Shown here piece by piece: positions 26,101-34,500 of a stretch of DNA of 64,000 bases; the first letter of the stretch is position 1; every line of letters begins with the position of its first letter. The notes under the pieces were generated by a model, which ran no database searches, had not been told where the DNA came from, and saw only the letters and a program-made list of their open reading frames with translations. The position numbers and the translations under genes are program-made. This DNA is from Brevibacterium zhoupengii (GTDB lineage: Bacteria > Actinomycetota > Actinomycetes > Actinomycetales > Brevibacteriaceae): positions 248,001-312,000 of the forward strand of contig NZ_CP088298.1 of assembly GCF_021117425.1 (NCBI RefSeq). The letters run 5' to 3'.

Positions 26101-27701
26101 TGGCAGCGAAGCCAGCGTCCGGTGGCAGCGTCACCGGCTACAGCATTGACCAGACCGAAGAAGCGGTCGTCATCATCGGGTCCGGTGCCGGTGGCGGCAC
26201 ACTCGCCTATGAGCTGACCGCCAAGGGCATCCCGGTCGTCGTCCTCGAAGCAGGTCCCTATCTGGGACACGACGACTACGTCAACAACGAATGGGAAGCG
26301 TTCAACCAGATGGCCTGGCTGGATCCGCGGACGACGACCGGATCATGGCAAGTCTCCAGGGACTTCCCCAACCTGCCCGCATGGATCGTCAAGGCGGTGG
26401 GCGGGACGACCACCCATTGGTCCGGAGCCACCCCGCGTTTCAAGAACCATGAGTTCCGTGCCCGCAGTGCCTATGGACGCATCGAGGGAGCCAATCTCCT
26501 CGACTGGCCGATCACCCTCGACGAGATGGCTCCTTATTACGACCGAGCTGAGAAGTCGATGGGCTCGACTCACGTCCACGGTCGACCACCGCTGCCGGCG
26601 AACAACAACTACAAGGTCTTCGCCAACGGTGCGAAAGAGGTCGGGTACCGCTACTACGCGACTGGCCCCTATGCCACCAATGCCGAGGAATACGACGGCC
26701 GTCCCGCTTCGATCCAGGATGGCTTCAACTTCCAGGGGGACAAGAACAAGTCGAAATGGTCGACCCTGGTCAGGGAGATACCACGAGCAGCGGAGACGGG
26801 TCTGCTCGATCTGCGACCCGATTCTCAGGCTGTCCAGATCACCCATGATTCAGAAGGCAACGCCGACGCCGTCCTCTACCTCGACGGGGACGGCAATCTG
26901 CAGCGTCAGGCCGCGAAACTGGTGTGCGTGGCCGGCAACTCGATCGAAACTCCCAGGCTGCTGCTCCTCTCAGGCACACCGAGTTTCCCAGACGGGCTCG
27001 CGAACTCCTCGGGCCAGGTGGGACGCAACTACATGCGCCATCTCACCGGGACAGTGTGGGGCCACTTCGACAAGCCGGTGCGCATGTACCGCGGTGAGAC
27101 CATGGCAGGCGTCATCGCCGACGAGTCGATCCACGATCCCGACCGTGGATTCGCAGGCGGCTACTACATGGAGACGATCTCACTGGGCCCGGCCTTCATG
27201 TCGGCATTCGTCGAACCCGGCGCCTGGGGCCCTGACTTCGCCGCACTCATGGACCGCTACCTCAACACGGCGGGCATGTGGATCGTCGGGGAGGACCTGC
27301 CGCAGGAGTCCAACCGGATCACACTGAACACCACGGTCAAGGACCAGCACGGTCTGCCCGTCCCGAACGTCCACTACGACGATCACGCGAATGATCTGGC
27401 GATGCGCGAACACGGATACGCTGCAGGTGAAAGCGTCTACAAGGCGGTCGGGGCCCAGACCTCTCACCGCACGCCGCCGTATCCGTCGACGCACAATCTG
27501 GGCACTGCGAGAATGAGCGAACGACCCGAGGACGGTGTGGTCGACAAATGGGGTCGCGCCCATGATGTGAAGAACCTCTTCATCTCCGACGGTTCGGTCT
27601 TCACCTCAAGTGCGGCGGCCAATCCGACTCTGACCATCGTCGCGCTCGCGATCCGGCAGGCGGAATACATCGCCGAACAGCTGCGCACTCAGCAGCTTTA
27701 G
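26100..27701 (+). CDS. GMC family FAD oxidoreductase (gluconate/sugar dehydrogenase-like large subunit)
   Basis: A 533-residue glucose-methanol-choline oxidoreductase. FAD-binding VVIIGSGAGGGTLAYELTAKG lies near residue 22, followed by VVVLEAGP; VGGTTTHWSGATPRF is the ADP/FAD contact; the C-terminal catalytic block STHNLGTARMSERPEDGVVD and LFISDGSVFTSSAAANPTLTIVALA are typical of the gluconate/2-keto-gluconate branch. The start is ATG inside the previous stop (TGATG). No signal peptide and no cytochrome c subunit nearby, unlike the Gram-negative membrane complexes, so the electron acceptor must be something else. It may oxidise a sugar, polyol or sugar acid. Confidence 0.86.
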   Translation: MAAKPASGGSVTGYSIDQTEEAVVIIGSGAGGGTLAYELTAKGIPVVVLEAGPYLGHDDYVNNEWEAFNQMAWLDPRTTTGSWQVSRDFPNLPAWIVKAVGGTTTHWSGATPRFKNHEFRARSAYGRIEGANLLDWPITLDEMAPYYDRAEKSMGSTHVHGRPPLPANNNYKVFANGAKEVGYRYYATGPYATNAEEYDGRPASIQDGFNFQGDKNKSKWSTLVREIPRAAETGLLDLRPDSQAVQITHDSEGNADAVLYLDGDGNLQRQAAKLVCVAGNSIETPRLLLLSGTPSFPDGLANSSGQVGRNYMRHLTGTVWGHFDKPVRMYRGETMAGVIADESIHDPDRGFAGGYYMETISLGPAFMSAFVEPGAWGPDFAALMDRYLNTAGMWIVGEDLPQESNRITLNTTVKDQHGLPVPNVHYDDHANDLAMREHGYAAGESVYKAVGAQTSHRTPPYPSTHNLGTARMSERPEDGVVDKWGRAHDVKNLFISDGSVFTSSAAANPTLTIVALAIRQAEYIAEQLRTQQL

Positions 27702-27712
27702 GAAGGAACCAC

Positions 27713-30622
27713 ATGTCCCTGCTTTCTCCTGTCGACACGGGACTCATCGACCAATTGCGGGCCGCAGTCGATGAGGTCGGTGCTCGTGCCAGCGACCGTC
27801 TGGCCGCGGCACATGATGCTTCCCACTACCTGCTGACACCGCAGGCTGTGGTGAAGCCCCGCAGCCGCGAGGAGGTGGCGGCACTGTTCTCGGCCTCACG
27901 GCGCAGTGGGGTGCCGATGACCTTCCGCTCCGGTGGAACCAGTCTGTCCGGGCAGTCCGTCTCGGATGCGGTGCTCGTCGACACGCGAAGGCATTTCAGG
28001 GCTATCGACGTCCTCGACGACGGTGCCCGGGTCCGCTGCGGGCCCGGGGCCGTGGTCAGGGCTGTGAATGCGCGACTGCTGCGGCACGGGCGCAAACTCG
28101 GTCCCGACCCGGCCAGTGAGGTGGCCTGCACCATCGGCGGGGTCGTTGCCAACAACTCCTCGGGCATGGCCTGCGGGATCGAAGCGAACACCTATCGGAC
28201 GCTTGACTCGGCAGTTCTCGTTCTTCCCAGTGGAACCGTGCTGGACACCTCGGCGACGGACGCTGATGAACAGCTGCGGACACGAGAGCCAGTTCTCCAC
28301 GCGGGTCTGCTTGAGCTCCGAGATCGGATCCGGACCGACGCCGAGGCGGTCGAGACGATCACCCGGCTCCACTCCATCAAGAACACCATGGGATACGGCC
28401 TCAACTCGTTCATCGACCACGATGACCCGGTGCGCATCCTCGAACATCTCGTCATCGGCAGCGAGGGGACTCTCGCCTTCGTCGCCGAGGCGACCTTCCT
28501 CACCGTGCCGCTGCTGGCCCACGCCTCGACAGGACTGCTCGTCTTCGACGATCTGCCCGCGGCCACCTCGGTGCTCCCGGAGATCATCGCTACGGGCGCT
28601 GCCACGGTCGAACTCCTCGATGCCACGAGTCTGCGGGTCGCCCAACGCGACGAGAAGTGCCCGGAGGAGATCCGGGATCTCGACGTGGACGCCCACTGCG
28701 CCCTGCTCGTGGAATTCCAGGAGGAGACGAAGGAAGGCCTCGGCCGGGCAGTGTCGACGGCGTTGCCTGTCTTCGAAGCATTCTCATTGAGCCGACCAGC
28801 CGAGCTCACGGTCGACCCGCGACGGCGATCTGCTCTGTGGCACACTCGCAAGGGCCTGTTCACAGCCGTCGCCGGCAACCGTCCTTCAGGGACCGCGGCA
28901 CTGCTCGAGGACATCGCTGTCCCGGTCGATCGCCTCGGCGAGACCTGCACTGGGTTGAGCGAGCTGTTCGACCAATACGACTACGCCGATGCCGTGATCT
29001 TCGGGCACGCGAAGGACGGCAACATCCACTTCATGATCACCGAGGAATTCGGGAGTGGAACCGGCGGCGAGGACTTCGACCTCGACCGATACGAAGCATT
29101 CACCGAGAAGATGGTCGACCTCGTCCTCTCCCGCGGGGGAACGCTCAAGGCCGAACACGGCACGGGGCGGATCATGGCCCCATTCGTCAGGCGTCAGGTC
29201 GGTGACGATCTCTATGCCGTGATGAAGCGGGTCAAGGCACTGGTCGATCCGCAGTCTCTGCTCAACCCGGGTGTCCTGCTCAGCGATGATCCGAAGGCGC
29301 ATCTGCGCGATCTCAAGACCACCCCGACCACAGAGGCGGAGGTCGACCGCTGCGTCGAATGCGGATATTGCGAACCTGTGTGCCCGAGCCGCGACCTCAC
29401 CTTGACTCCGCGCGAACGCATCGTTCTGCGACGCGAAGTCGCCCGCGCCGAGGCGGCAGGGGACGAAGAGCTGACCCGGACGCTGCGCAGTGAGTACGAT
29501 TACGACGGGATTGAGACCTGTGCCGTCGACGGCATGTGCCAGACGGCGTGCCCGGTCTTCATCAACACCGGAGACCTCGTGCGCAGGCTGCGCCAGGAGA
29601 ACACGAACACGATCGAAGAAGCCGGCTGGAACGCTGCCGCCAAGGCGTGGGGGCTGGCCAGCTCGGCCGGGGGAGTGGCATTGAGCTCCGCGAAGGCGAT
29701 GCCCACGCAGGTGTCCGCAGCGGCCACGGGAATCGGTCGCAAGATCTTGGGTGATGACACCGTGCCCAGCTACTCTGCTGATCTGCCGGCCGGGGGTTCC
29801 AAACGTGTGGCTGTCTCGGCGTCGAATCCGGATGTCGTGTGGTTCTCCAGCTGCACGAACACGATGTTCGGACCAGAAGACGGTGGCAGCGGAGATGGGG
29901 TGGCCGGTGCCTTCCGCCGCCTGTGCGAACGAGCCGGGATCTCGCTGCGCACTCCGCGGGGCATTCCCTCTCTGTGCTGCGGCACCCCGTGGAAGTCGAA
30001 GGGGATGGCCGAGGGATATGCCACGATGCGCAAGTATGTGCGCAGAGAGCTGTGGGCGGCCACCGACGGCGGACGAATCCCCATCGTCTGTGACGCGTCC
30101 TCCTGCACAGAGGGGCTGCGCGTACTTCTCGGTGACGCGACGGAGTCGACCGACGAGGGCGGCGCGAACGACGGGGCCGACGCGACGGACAGGGGTGACG
30201 CAACGGAGGATTTCGAGATCATCGACGCTGTGGCCTTCGCCACGCAGACTCTGCTCCCTGCACTGCAGGATCGGGGCGTGGTCTCGACCGGACACCGTCT
30301 GGCCTCGATCACCCTCCACCCCACATGCTCGTCGACCCAGCTGGGAATCAACGAGGACCTGAGCGCGCTCGCCGGGTCCATCGCAGAGGAGGTCAGCGTG
30401 CCCGATTCCTGGGGCTGCTGTGCCTTCGCGGGGGATCGGGGAATGCTCCATCCTGAGCTCACCGCCTCGGCGACGAAGGACGAGGCTGCCGAGGTCGAAT
30501 CGATCGGCGCGGACATTCACGCGTCGACGAACAGAACGTGTGAGATCGGGATGACCCGGGCGACGGGGAAGCCCTATCGCCACATCCTTGAAGCCCTCGA
30601 CGAGCTCGTGGATCAGGCCTGA
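27713..30622 (+). CDS. FAD/Fe-S D-2-hydroxyacid dehydrogenase (GlcD-GlpC-type fusion)
   Basis: A 969-residue two-part enzyme. Residues 1-530 are a VAO-type FAD-binding (FAD_binding_4) plus FAD-linked oxidase C domain: FRSGGTSLSGQSVSD, GPDPASEVACTIGGVVANNSSG, HLVIGSEGTLAF, FGHAKDGNIHFM, KAEHGTGRIMAPFV. From about 547 there are two ferredoxin-type clusters (CVECGYCEPVCP, CAVDGMCQTACP) and then CCG and CCA heterodisulfide-reductase-like motifs near 756 and 903. This is the layout of D-lactate/D-2-hydroxyglutarate-type dehydrogenases that feed electrons to quinone. An Asp/Gly/Thr-rich insert lies near 810-830. It follows the GMC gene by 11 bases with GGAAGGAA as RBS. Confidence 0.88.
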   Translation: MSLLSPVDTGLIDQLRAAVDEVGARASDRLAAAHDASHYLLTPQAVVKPRSREEVAALFSASRRSGVPMTFRSGGTSLSGQSVSDAVLVDTRRHFRAIDVLDDGARVRCGPGAVVRAVNARLLRHGRKLGPDPASEVACTIGGVVANNSSGMACGIEANTYRTLDSAVLVLPSGTVLDTSATDADEQLRTREPVLHAGLLELRDRIRTDAEAVETITRLHSIKNTMGYGLNSFIDHDDPVRILEHLVIGSEGTLAFVAEATFLTVPLLAHASTGLLVFDDLPAATSVLPEIIATGAATVELLDATSLRVAQRDEKCPEEIRDLDVDAHCALLVEFQEETKEGLGRAVSTALPVFEAFSLSRPAELTVDPRRRSALWHTRKGLFTAVAGNRPSGTAALLEDIAVPVDRLGETCTGLSELFDQYDYADAVIFGHAKDGNIHFMITEEFGSGTGGEDFDLDRYEAFTEKMVDLVLSRGGTLKAEHGTGRIMAPFVRRQVGDDLYAVMKRVKALVDPQSLLNPGVLLSDDPKAHLRDLKTTPTTEAEVDRCVECGYCEPVCPSRDLTLTPRERIVLRREVARAEAAGDEELTRTLRSEYDYDGIETCAVDGMCQTACPVFINTGDLVRRLRQENTNTIEEAGWNAAAKAWGLASSAGGVALSSAKAMPTQVSAAATGIGRKILGDDTVPSYSADLPAGGSKRVAVSASNPDVVWFSSCTNTMFGPEDGGSGDGVAGAFRRLCERAGISLRTPRGIPSLCCGTPWKSKGMAEGYATMRKYVRRELWAATDGGRIPIVCDASSCTEGLRVLLGDATESTDEGGANDGADATDRGDATEDFEIIDAVAFATQTLLPALQDRGVVSTGHRLASITLHPTCSSTQLGINEDLSALAGSIAEEVSVPDSWGCCAFAGDRGMLHPELTASATKDEAAEVESIGADIHASTNRTCEIGMTRATGKPYRHILEALDELVDQA

Positions 30623-30632
30623 ATCTGAGGCA

Positions 30633-30658
30633 GCCCGGCGTTCATCCGGATGCCGGGC
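30633..30658 (+). terminator. Possible terminator hairpin after the dehydrogenase
   Basis: GCCCGGC (30633-30639) and GCCGGGC (30652-30658) form a 7-bp GC stem with a 12-base loop, 10 bases after the stop codon. There is no T-run. It may attenuate transcription into the aldolase. Confidence 0.4.
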
Positions 30659-30698
30659 ATCCCTGGCATCAGCGAGCCGCGTGTGATTCGATGCACAT

Positions 30699-31457
30699 AT
30701 GACTCAAGCATTGGAAACGCATCGCGCTCGCCTCGCCGCCGGAGAGATCTACAATGGACTGTGGATGATGTCGACGAGCCAGGAGCTGGCGAAGATCGGC
30801 TCGGCCGCAGGGTATGACTATGTGTGCCTTGACATGCAGCACGGCTTCACTCGTCCGACTGACGTTCTGCGCCTGAGCGATGCCATCCGGGCCAGTGGAT
30901 CTGCCCTGGTCACCGCAAGGGTCTCAGCAAACCGCTTCACCGAGATCGGCATGCTCGCCGACGCCGGCGTCGAAGCCGTCATCGTGCCGCTCGTGTCCAA
31001 CGTCGCCGAGGCGGAAGCTGCCGTTTCCGCACTCGACTACCCGAGCCGCGGCGGCGACCGTTCCTGGGGCCCGACCGCCGAACTCATGCACAACGCGGTC
31101 CAAGACACCCGAGACGAGCGTCCGCTCTTGTTCGTGATGATCGAGAACAAGGAGGGTCTGGCCAACGTCGAGAATATCTGCGAAGTCCCAGGCATCGACG
31201 GTGTGTACGTCGGTCCCGCCGACCTCGCTTTCGCCGTCGACGCGCTGCCCGGTCAGCCCAATGACGCCCACGCCGAGGCGCTCGTGCGGATCCGCACGGC
31301 AGCTGACAAAGCCGGCATCGTTCCCGGTATCCACTGTGGTGACGGTGCGGAAGCCAAGGCTCGGAAGGAACTGGGATTCCGCTTCATCACCTCGGCGGGG
31401 GACATCGGTGCCGCTGGGCGCGCGTTCCGGGAGGACCTGGCGACGGCGCGAGGCTGA
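30699..31457 (+). CDS. HpcH/HpaI family aldolase (2-oxo-3-deoxy acid aldolase type)
   Basis: A 252-residue class II pyruvate aldolase. Family blocks: YDYVCLDMQHGF near residue 38 (general base His), VTARVSAN, VEAVIVPLVSN, FVMIENKEGLANVENI (metal Glu) and GVYVGPADLAFAV (metal Asp). These enzymes split 4-hydroxy-2-oxo acids into pyruvate and an aldehyde; 2-keto-3-deoxy-L-rhamnonate and 4-hydroxy-2-oxoheptanedioate are known substrates. There is no ribosome site before the ATG, so translation may be leaderless. It follows the D-2-hydroxyacid dehydrogenase gene and a strong terminator closes the unit. Confidence 0.86.
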   Translation: MTQALETHRARLAAGEIYNGLWMMSTSQELAKIGSAAGYDYVCLDMQHGFTRPTDVLRLSDAIRASGSALVTARVSANRFTEIGMLADAGVEAVIVPLVSNVAEAEAAVSALDYPSRGGDRSWGPTAELMHNAVQDTRDERPLLFVMIENKEGLANVENICEVPGIDGVYVGPADLAFAVDALPGQPNDAHAEALVRIRTAADKAGIVPGIHCGDGAEAKARKELGFRFITSAGDIGAAGRAFREDLATARG

Positions 31458-31487
31458 ACACAGTGACGTCTCATGCCTAACGTCAGC

Positions 31488-31533
31488 AGAGGGCCGGGGA
31501 TCTCGAGGAAAAGTTCGAGATCCCCGGCCCTCT
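31488..31533 (+). terminator. Strong terminator hairpin
   Basis: Arms 31488-31506 and 31515-31533 form a perfect 19-bp stem (AGAGGGCCGGGGATCTCGA) with loop GGAAAAGT, followed by GTTTC. It ends the aldolase transcription unit. Confidence 0.8.
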
Positions 31534-31619
31534 GTTTCGGCAATGAAGCAGTCGGCAGTCGTGGTGAGAAGTCAATATGTAGTGATTCCTACAGGGTATT
31601 GAAACATGCGAAAACAATC

Positions 31620-31648
31620 TTGGACAGGCATCACTAATTCACGAATAC
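31620..31648 (+). promoter_or_regulatory. Candidate promoter of the ABC importer operon
   Basis: TTGGAC (31620-31625), 17-base spacer, GAATAC (31643-31648) in an AT-richer stretch about 80 bases before the permease start. Confidence 0.4.
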
Positions 31649-31729
31649 TGGAACGCACCACAGTTGTTCCACGTCACCTACGCATTGCCAACTTTGTTCA
31701 TGGACCAGAACCCAATGGAGGGATCGCCG

Positions 31730-32587
31730 ATGACCACCACACCTCGCATCGAAGCCGATGCAGTTCAACCCGTGGAGGCCGACTCGCCGCCAGTGAAGCC
31801 GCCGAAGCGGCCGAAGCCATCGCTGATCAAATCTGAGTCAGTTTCCGCAGGCATCAAAGCCGTTGTCGGGCTTGTCGCGTTGTTCGCGCTGTGGGAACTC
31901 ATGGTCGTCATCTTCGATTTCCCGAAGTATCTGCTCGTCGGCCCTATCTCTGCGTTTGAAGAACTGTTCACTAATCCTGGCTATTTCGCCGTCAACGCTC
32001 TCACCACCTTGCAAGAGGGCTTGGCAGGTTTTGCGCTCGGAACCGCCCTGGGCGTGCTCTGCGGAGCGATGCTCTACTACGCCGCGTTCCTCCGGCCCTT
32101 CCTCTACCCGGCACTCATCGCCATCGATACGATCCCTAAGGTTGCCTTGGCACCGCTGTTCATCGTGTGGTTTGGGTTCGGCTTCGAATCGAAGGCCTTT
32201 GTAGCAATGGCCATCGCGTTCTTCCCCCTCGTCATCAACACGTTCGACGGTTTGAACTCCGTTCCGCATGAGCTGCGAGACCTGGCGCGCATCAACCGTG
32301 CGTCAAAGCTGAAGAAGATGATGAAGATCGACTTCATCTATGCGCTTCCGTCGATTTTCACGGGAGCCAAGATCTCGATCTCCCTGGCGGTCGGCGGTGC
32401 CGTCGTCGGCGAGTTCATCGCGGGATCCAAGGGGCTCGGCTATGTCATTCTCCTCGCCAATGCGCAGGTGGACCTGCCGTCCATGTTCGCGGCATTCATC
32501 GTTCTCGCAGCCATCGCGCTTCTGCTCTTCTTCATCCTCGACCTTGTATCGAAGAAGCTGCTGCCGTGGAAGAACTACACGAAATGA
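31730..32587 (+). CDS. ABC transporter permease (nitrate/sulfonate/NMT1 type)
   Basis: A 285-residue inner-membrane subunit of the SsuC/TauC/ThiX group with about six helices. The cytoplasmic coupling loop is seen as ELRDLARINRASKLKKMMKIDFIYALPSI, and the C-terminal GGAVVGEFIAGSKGLGYVI is highly typical of this family. ATG 31730 is set by GGAGGGA at 31717; the frame is open further upstream. The first 40 residues are Pro/Lys-rich and cytoplasmic. It begins an operon of permease, binding lipoprotein, ATPase and M24 hydrolase. Confidence 0.88.
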   Translation: MTTTPRIEADAVQPVEADSPPVKPPKRPKPSLIKSESVSAGIKAVVGLVALFALWELMVVIFDFPKYLLVGPISAFEELFTNPGYFAVNALTTLQEGLAGFALGTALGVLCGAMLYYAAFLRPFLYPALIAIDTIPKVALAPLFIVWFGFGFESKAFVAMAIAFFPLVINTFDGLNSVPHELRDLARINRASKLKKMMKIDFIYALPSIFTGAKISISLAVGGAVVGEFIAGSKGLGYVILLANAQVDLPSMFAAFIVLAAIALLLFFILDLVSKKLLPWKNYTK

Positions 32588-32598
32588 GAGGCAGCGCT

Positions 32599-33627
32599 AT
32601 GCACATCATGAAGAAACTTCTCGTCGCTCCGCTTCTCCTTTCCGTTGTCGGTCTGGCAGGATGCGCACCCGAGGACGGTCTCGACGACTTCAACCTCATG
32701 GTCGATGTCGCCTACCTGCCCAAGCACGCACCATTTTTCGCCGCCGAGGCGGAGGGGTTCTTTGAGGAAGAAGGCTTCGACGTTGCTCTTATGCCAGGGT
32801 CGGGTTCGACGAACACGGTGACCTCGGTCGAAACGGGTCGAGTCGATGCCGGGTGGGCCGACTTCGGTGCCACAATCCTCAGCCAGGGCAAAGGAGCGCA
32901 CGTCAAACAGGTGAACCTGCTCCAAGCACGCTCGGCCTATGCAACGATCGCGCTCGAAAGTTCAGGCATTGAGTCCTGGGAAGATATGAAGGGCAAAACC
33001 GTCGCCACCGAAGGCGCCGGAGCCATGACAGCCATGTGGCCGCTCGCGATCGAACGAAGCGGACTCAAAGAGGAAGACGTCAACGTCGTCCACGCGACAG
33101 GTGAATCGAAGATACCCGGACTCCTGGCAGACCGATGGGATGCGAACCTTGCTCTCTACGTCTCGGATGAGCCGGCGCTGATGGCACTCGGTGAGAAGGC
33201 GAACATACTCAAGTGGTCCGATGTCGGAATAGATCTCTATGGCAATGGAATCGTGGTCTCAGACGAGGCTCTCGCCAACGACCCTGACCGAGTCAAGAGG
33301 TTCAACAGGGCCATGCAGAAAGGATTCCTGTGGGCATGTGCGAATCCCGATCAGACGGCCGAGGACTTCACGAAGGAAGTCCAGGGTTATGAAGCAGATA
33401 CTGTGACCTATGCGCTCAAATCTCAATGCGAACTGAACTGGGCCACCGGAGATGCCGATGATCAGTTCGGCACGATGAGCGACAAAGGTGTGGAGCAGAT
33501 GCTCACCGTGGCCACCGACTTCCTGGGCCTCGAAGATTCGTCCGAGATCACAGTTGATGACATCTATTCGAATGACTACATCGATCCGATTCGCCACGAC
33601 GAAGACGTCGCGGCCCCCACCAAGTGA
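32599..33627 (+). CDS. ABC transporter substrate-binding lipoprotein (NMT1/SsuA type)
   Basis: A 342-residue lipoprotein with signal MHIMKKLLVAPLLLSVVGLAGC (Cys 22 to be acylated). The mature part opens with VDVAYLPKHAPFFAAEAEGFFEEEGFDV, the NMT1/THI5-like start, and continues with GRVDAGWADFGATILSQGKG and SWEDMKGKTVATEGAGA. Such proteins bind sulfonates, pyrimidines, aromatic acids or amines; the ligand cannot be told. The alternative start is Met 4. It lies 11 bases after the permease. Confidence 0.87.
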   Translation: MHIMKKLLVAPLLLSVVGLAGCAPEDGLDDFNLMVDVAYLPKHAPFFAAEAEGFFEEEGFDVALMPGSGSTNTVTSVETGRVDAGWADFGATILSQGKGAHVKQVNLLQARSAYATIALESSGIESWEDMKGKTVATEGAGAMTAMWPLAIERSGLKEEDVNVVHATGESKIPGLLADRWDANLALYVSDEPALMALGEKANILKWSDVGIDLYGNGIVVSDEALANDPDRVKRFNRAMQKGFLWACANPDQTAEDFTKEVQGYEADTVTYALKSQCELNWATGDADDQFGTMSDKGVEQMLTVATDFLGLEDSSEITVDDIYSNDYIDPIRHDEDVAAPTK

Positions 33628-33640
33628 ATGGAGAACGACC

Positions 33641-34420
33641 ATGACCACTGATTACGCCATTTCAGTCAACAACGTCGGCAAGACATACACCTCTCGAGAC
33701 GGCCAGGAGAATGTGGTCCTCAAGGGACTCGACTTCCACGTCAACCCGGGAGAATTCGTCTCAATCGTCGGGCAATCCGGCAGTGGAAAGACCACGCTGC
33801 TCAATACGATCTCCGGGCTCCAAGAAGCGTCGGAGGGAGAGATCCTCATCCGCGGCCGCGAGATCAGCGCGGCACTCAAAGACATCGGCATGGTGTTCCA
33901 GAGCCCTGTCCTACTGCCGTGGCGCAACAACCTCGACAACGTGCTGTTGCCTCTCGAATTCCGCGATGCAGTCACTCCGGAGTCCAAGGACCACGCAATG
34001 GAGCTGCTGCACATGGTCGGACTTGGGGAGAAGGCGACTCGGTATTCCTATGAACTCAGTGGGGGTATGCAGCAGCGAGTCGCCATCTGCCGTGCACTGG
34101 TGTCGCGTCCGGAGATCCTTCTCATGGATGAGCCCTTCGGTGCGCTCGACGCCATGACACGCGATTCTATGAACTTCGAGATCCAGAGAATCTGGCGCCG
34201 CACCGGCTGCAGCGTCCTCTTCGTCACCCACAGCATCTCCGAAGCCGTGTGGCTGGCTGACCGTGTCGTTGTCGTCGGTGACCGTCCTGGGCGAATTGTC
34301 GCCGACGTCAAGGTCGACATAGAACGCCCCCGTGCGAAGGAACACAAATTCTCCGACAATTTCGCCAGATACGTGGCAGAGATCGAATCACACATCGGAG
34401 TGACGGCAGGAATCAGCTGA
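33641..34420 (+). CDS. ABC transporter ATP-binding protein
   Basis: A 259-residue ATPase of the nitrate/sulfonate/taurine family. Walker A GQSGSGKTT (near residue 46), Q-loop GMVFQSPVLLPW, signature LSGGMQQRVAICRAL, Walker B ILLMDEPFGALD and the switch His in FVTHSISEAVWLADRVVVV are all intact. It is 13 bases after the lipoprotein stop, with GGAGA before ATG. It energises the permease at 31730. Confidence 0.9.
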   Translation: MTTDYAISVNNVGKTYTSRDGQENVVLKGLDFHVNPGEFVSIVGQSGSGKTTLLNTISGLQEASEGEILIRGREISAALKDIGMVFQSPVLLPWRNNLDNVLLPLEFRDAVTPESKDHAMELLHMVGLGEKATRYSYELSGGMQQRVAICRALVSRPEILLMDEPFGALDAMTRDSMNFEIQRIWRRTGCSVLFVTHSISEAVWLADRVVVVGDRPGRIVADVKVDIERPRAKEHKFSDNFARYVAEIESHIGVTAGIS

Positions 34421-34500
34421 GCGGAACGTCGACTCAGCCCGATGAACACACCACACGAGGCGAACAGGTCTCACGAAGCAAATATGGAGTTGAAAACGCA

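Noticed and set aside
28886..30583. A 565-codon minus-strand frame
   Set aside because: Antisense of the FAD/Fe-S dehydrogenase, whose cofactor and cluster motifs are all in the plus frame.
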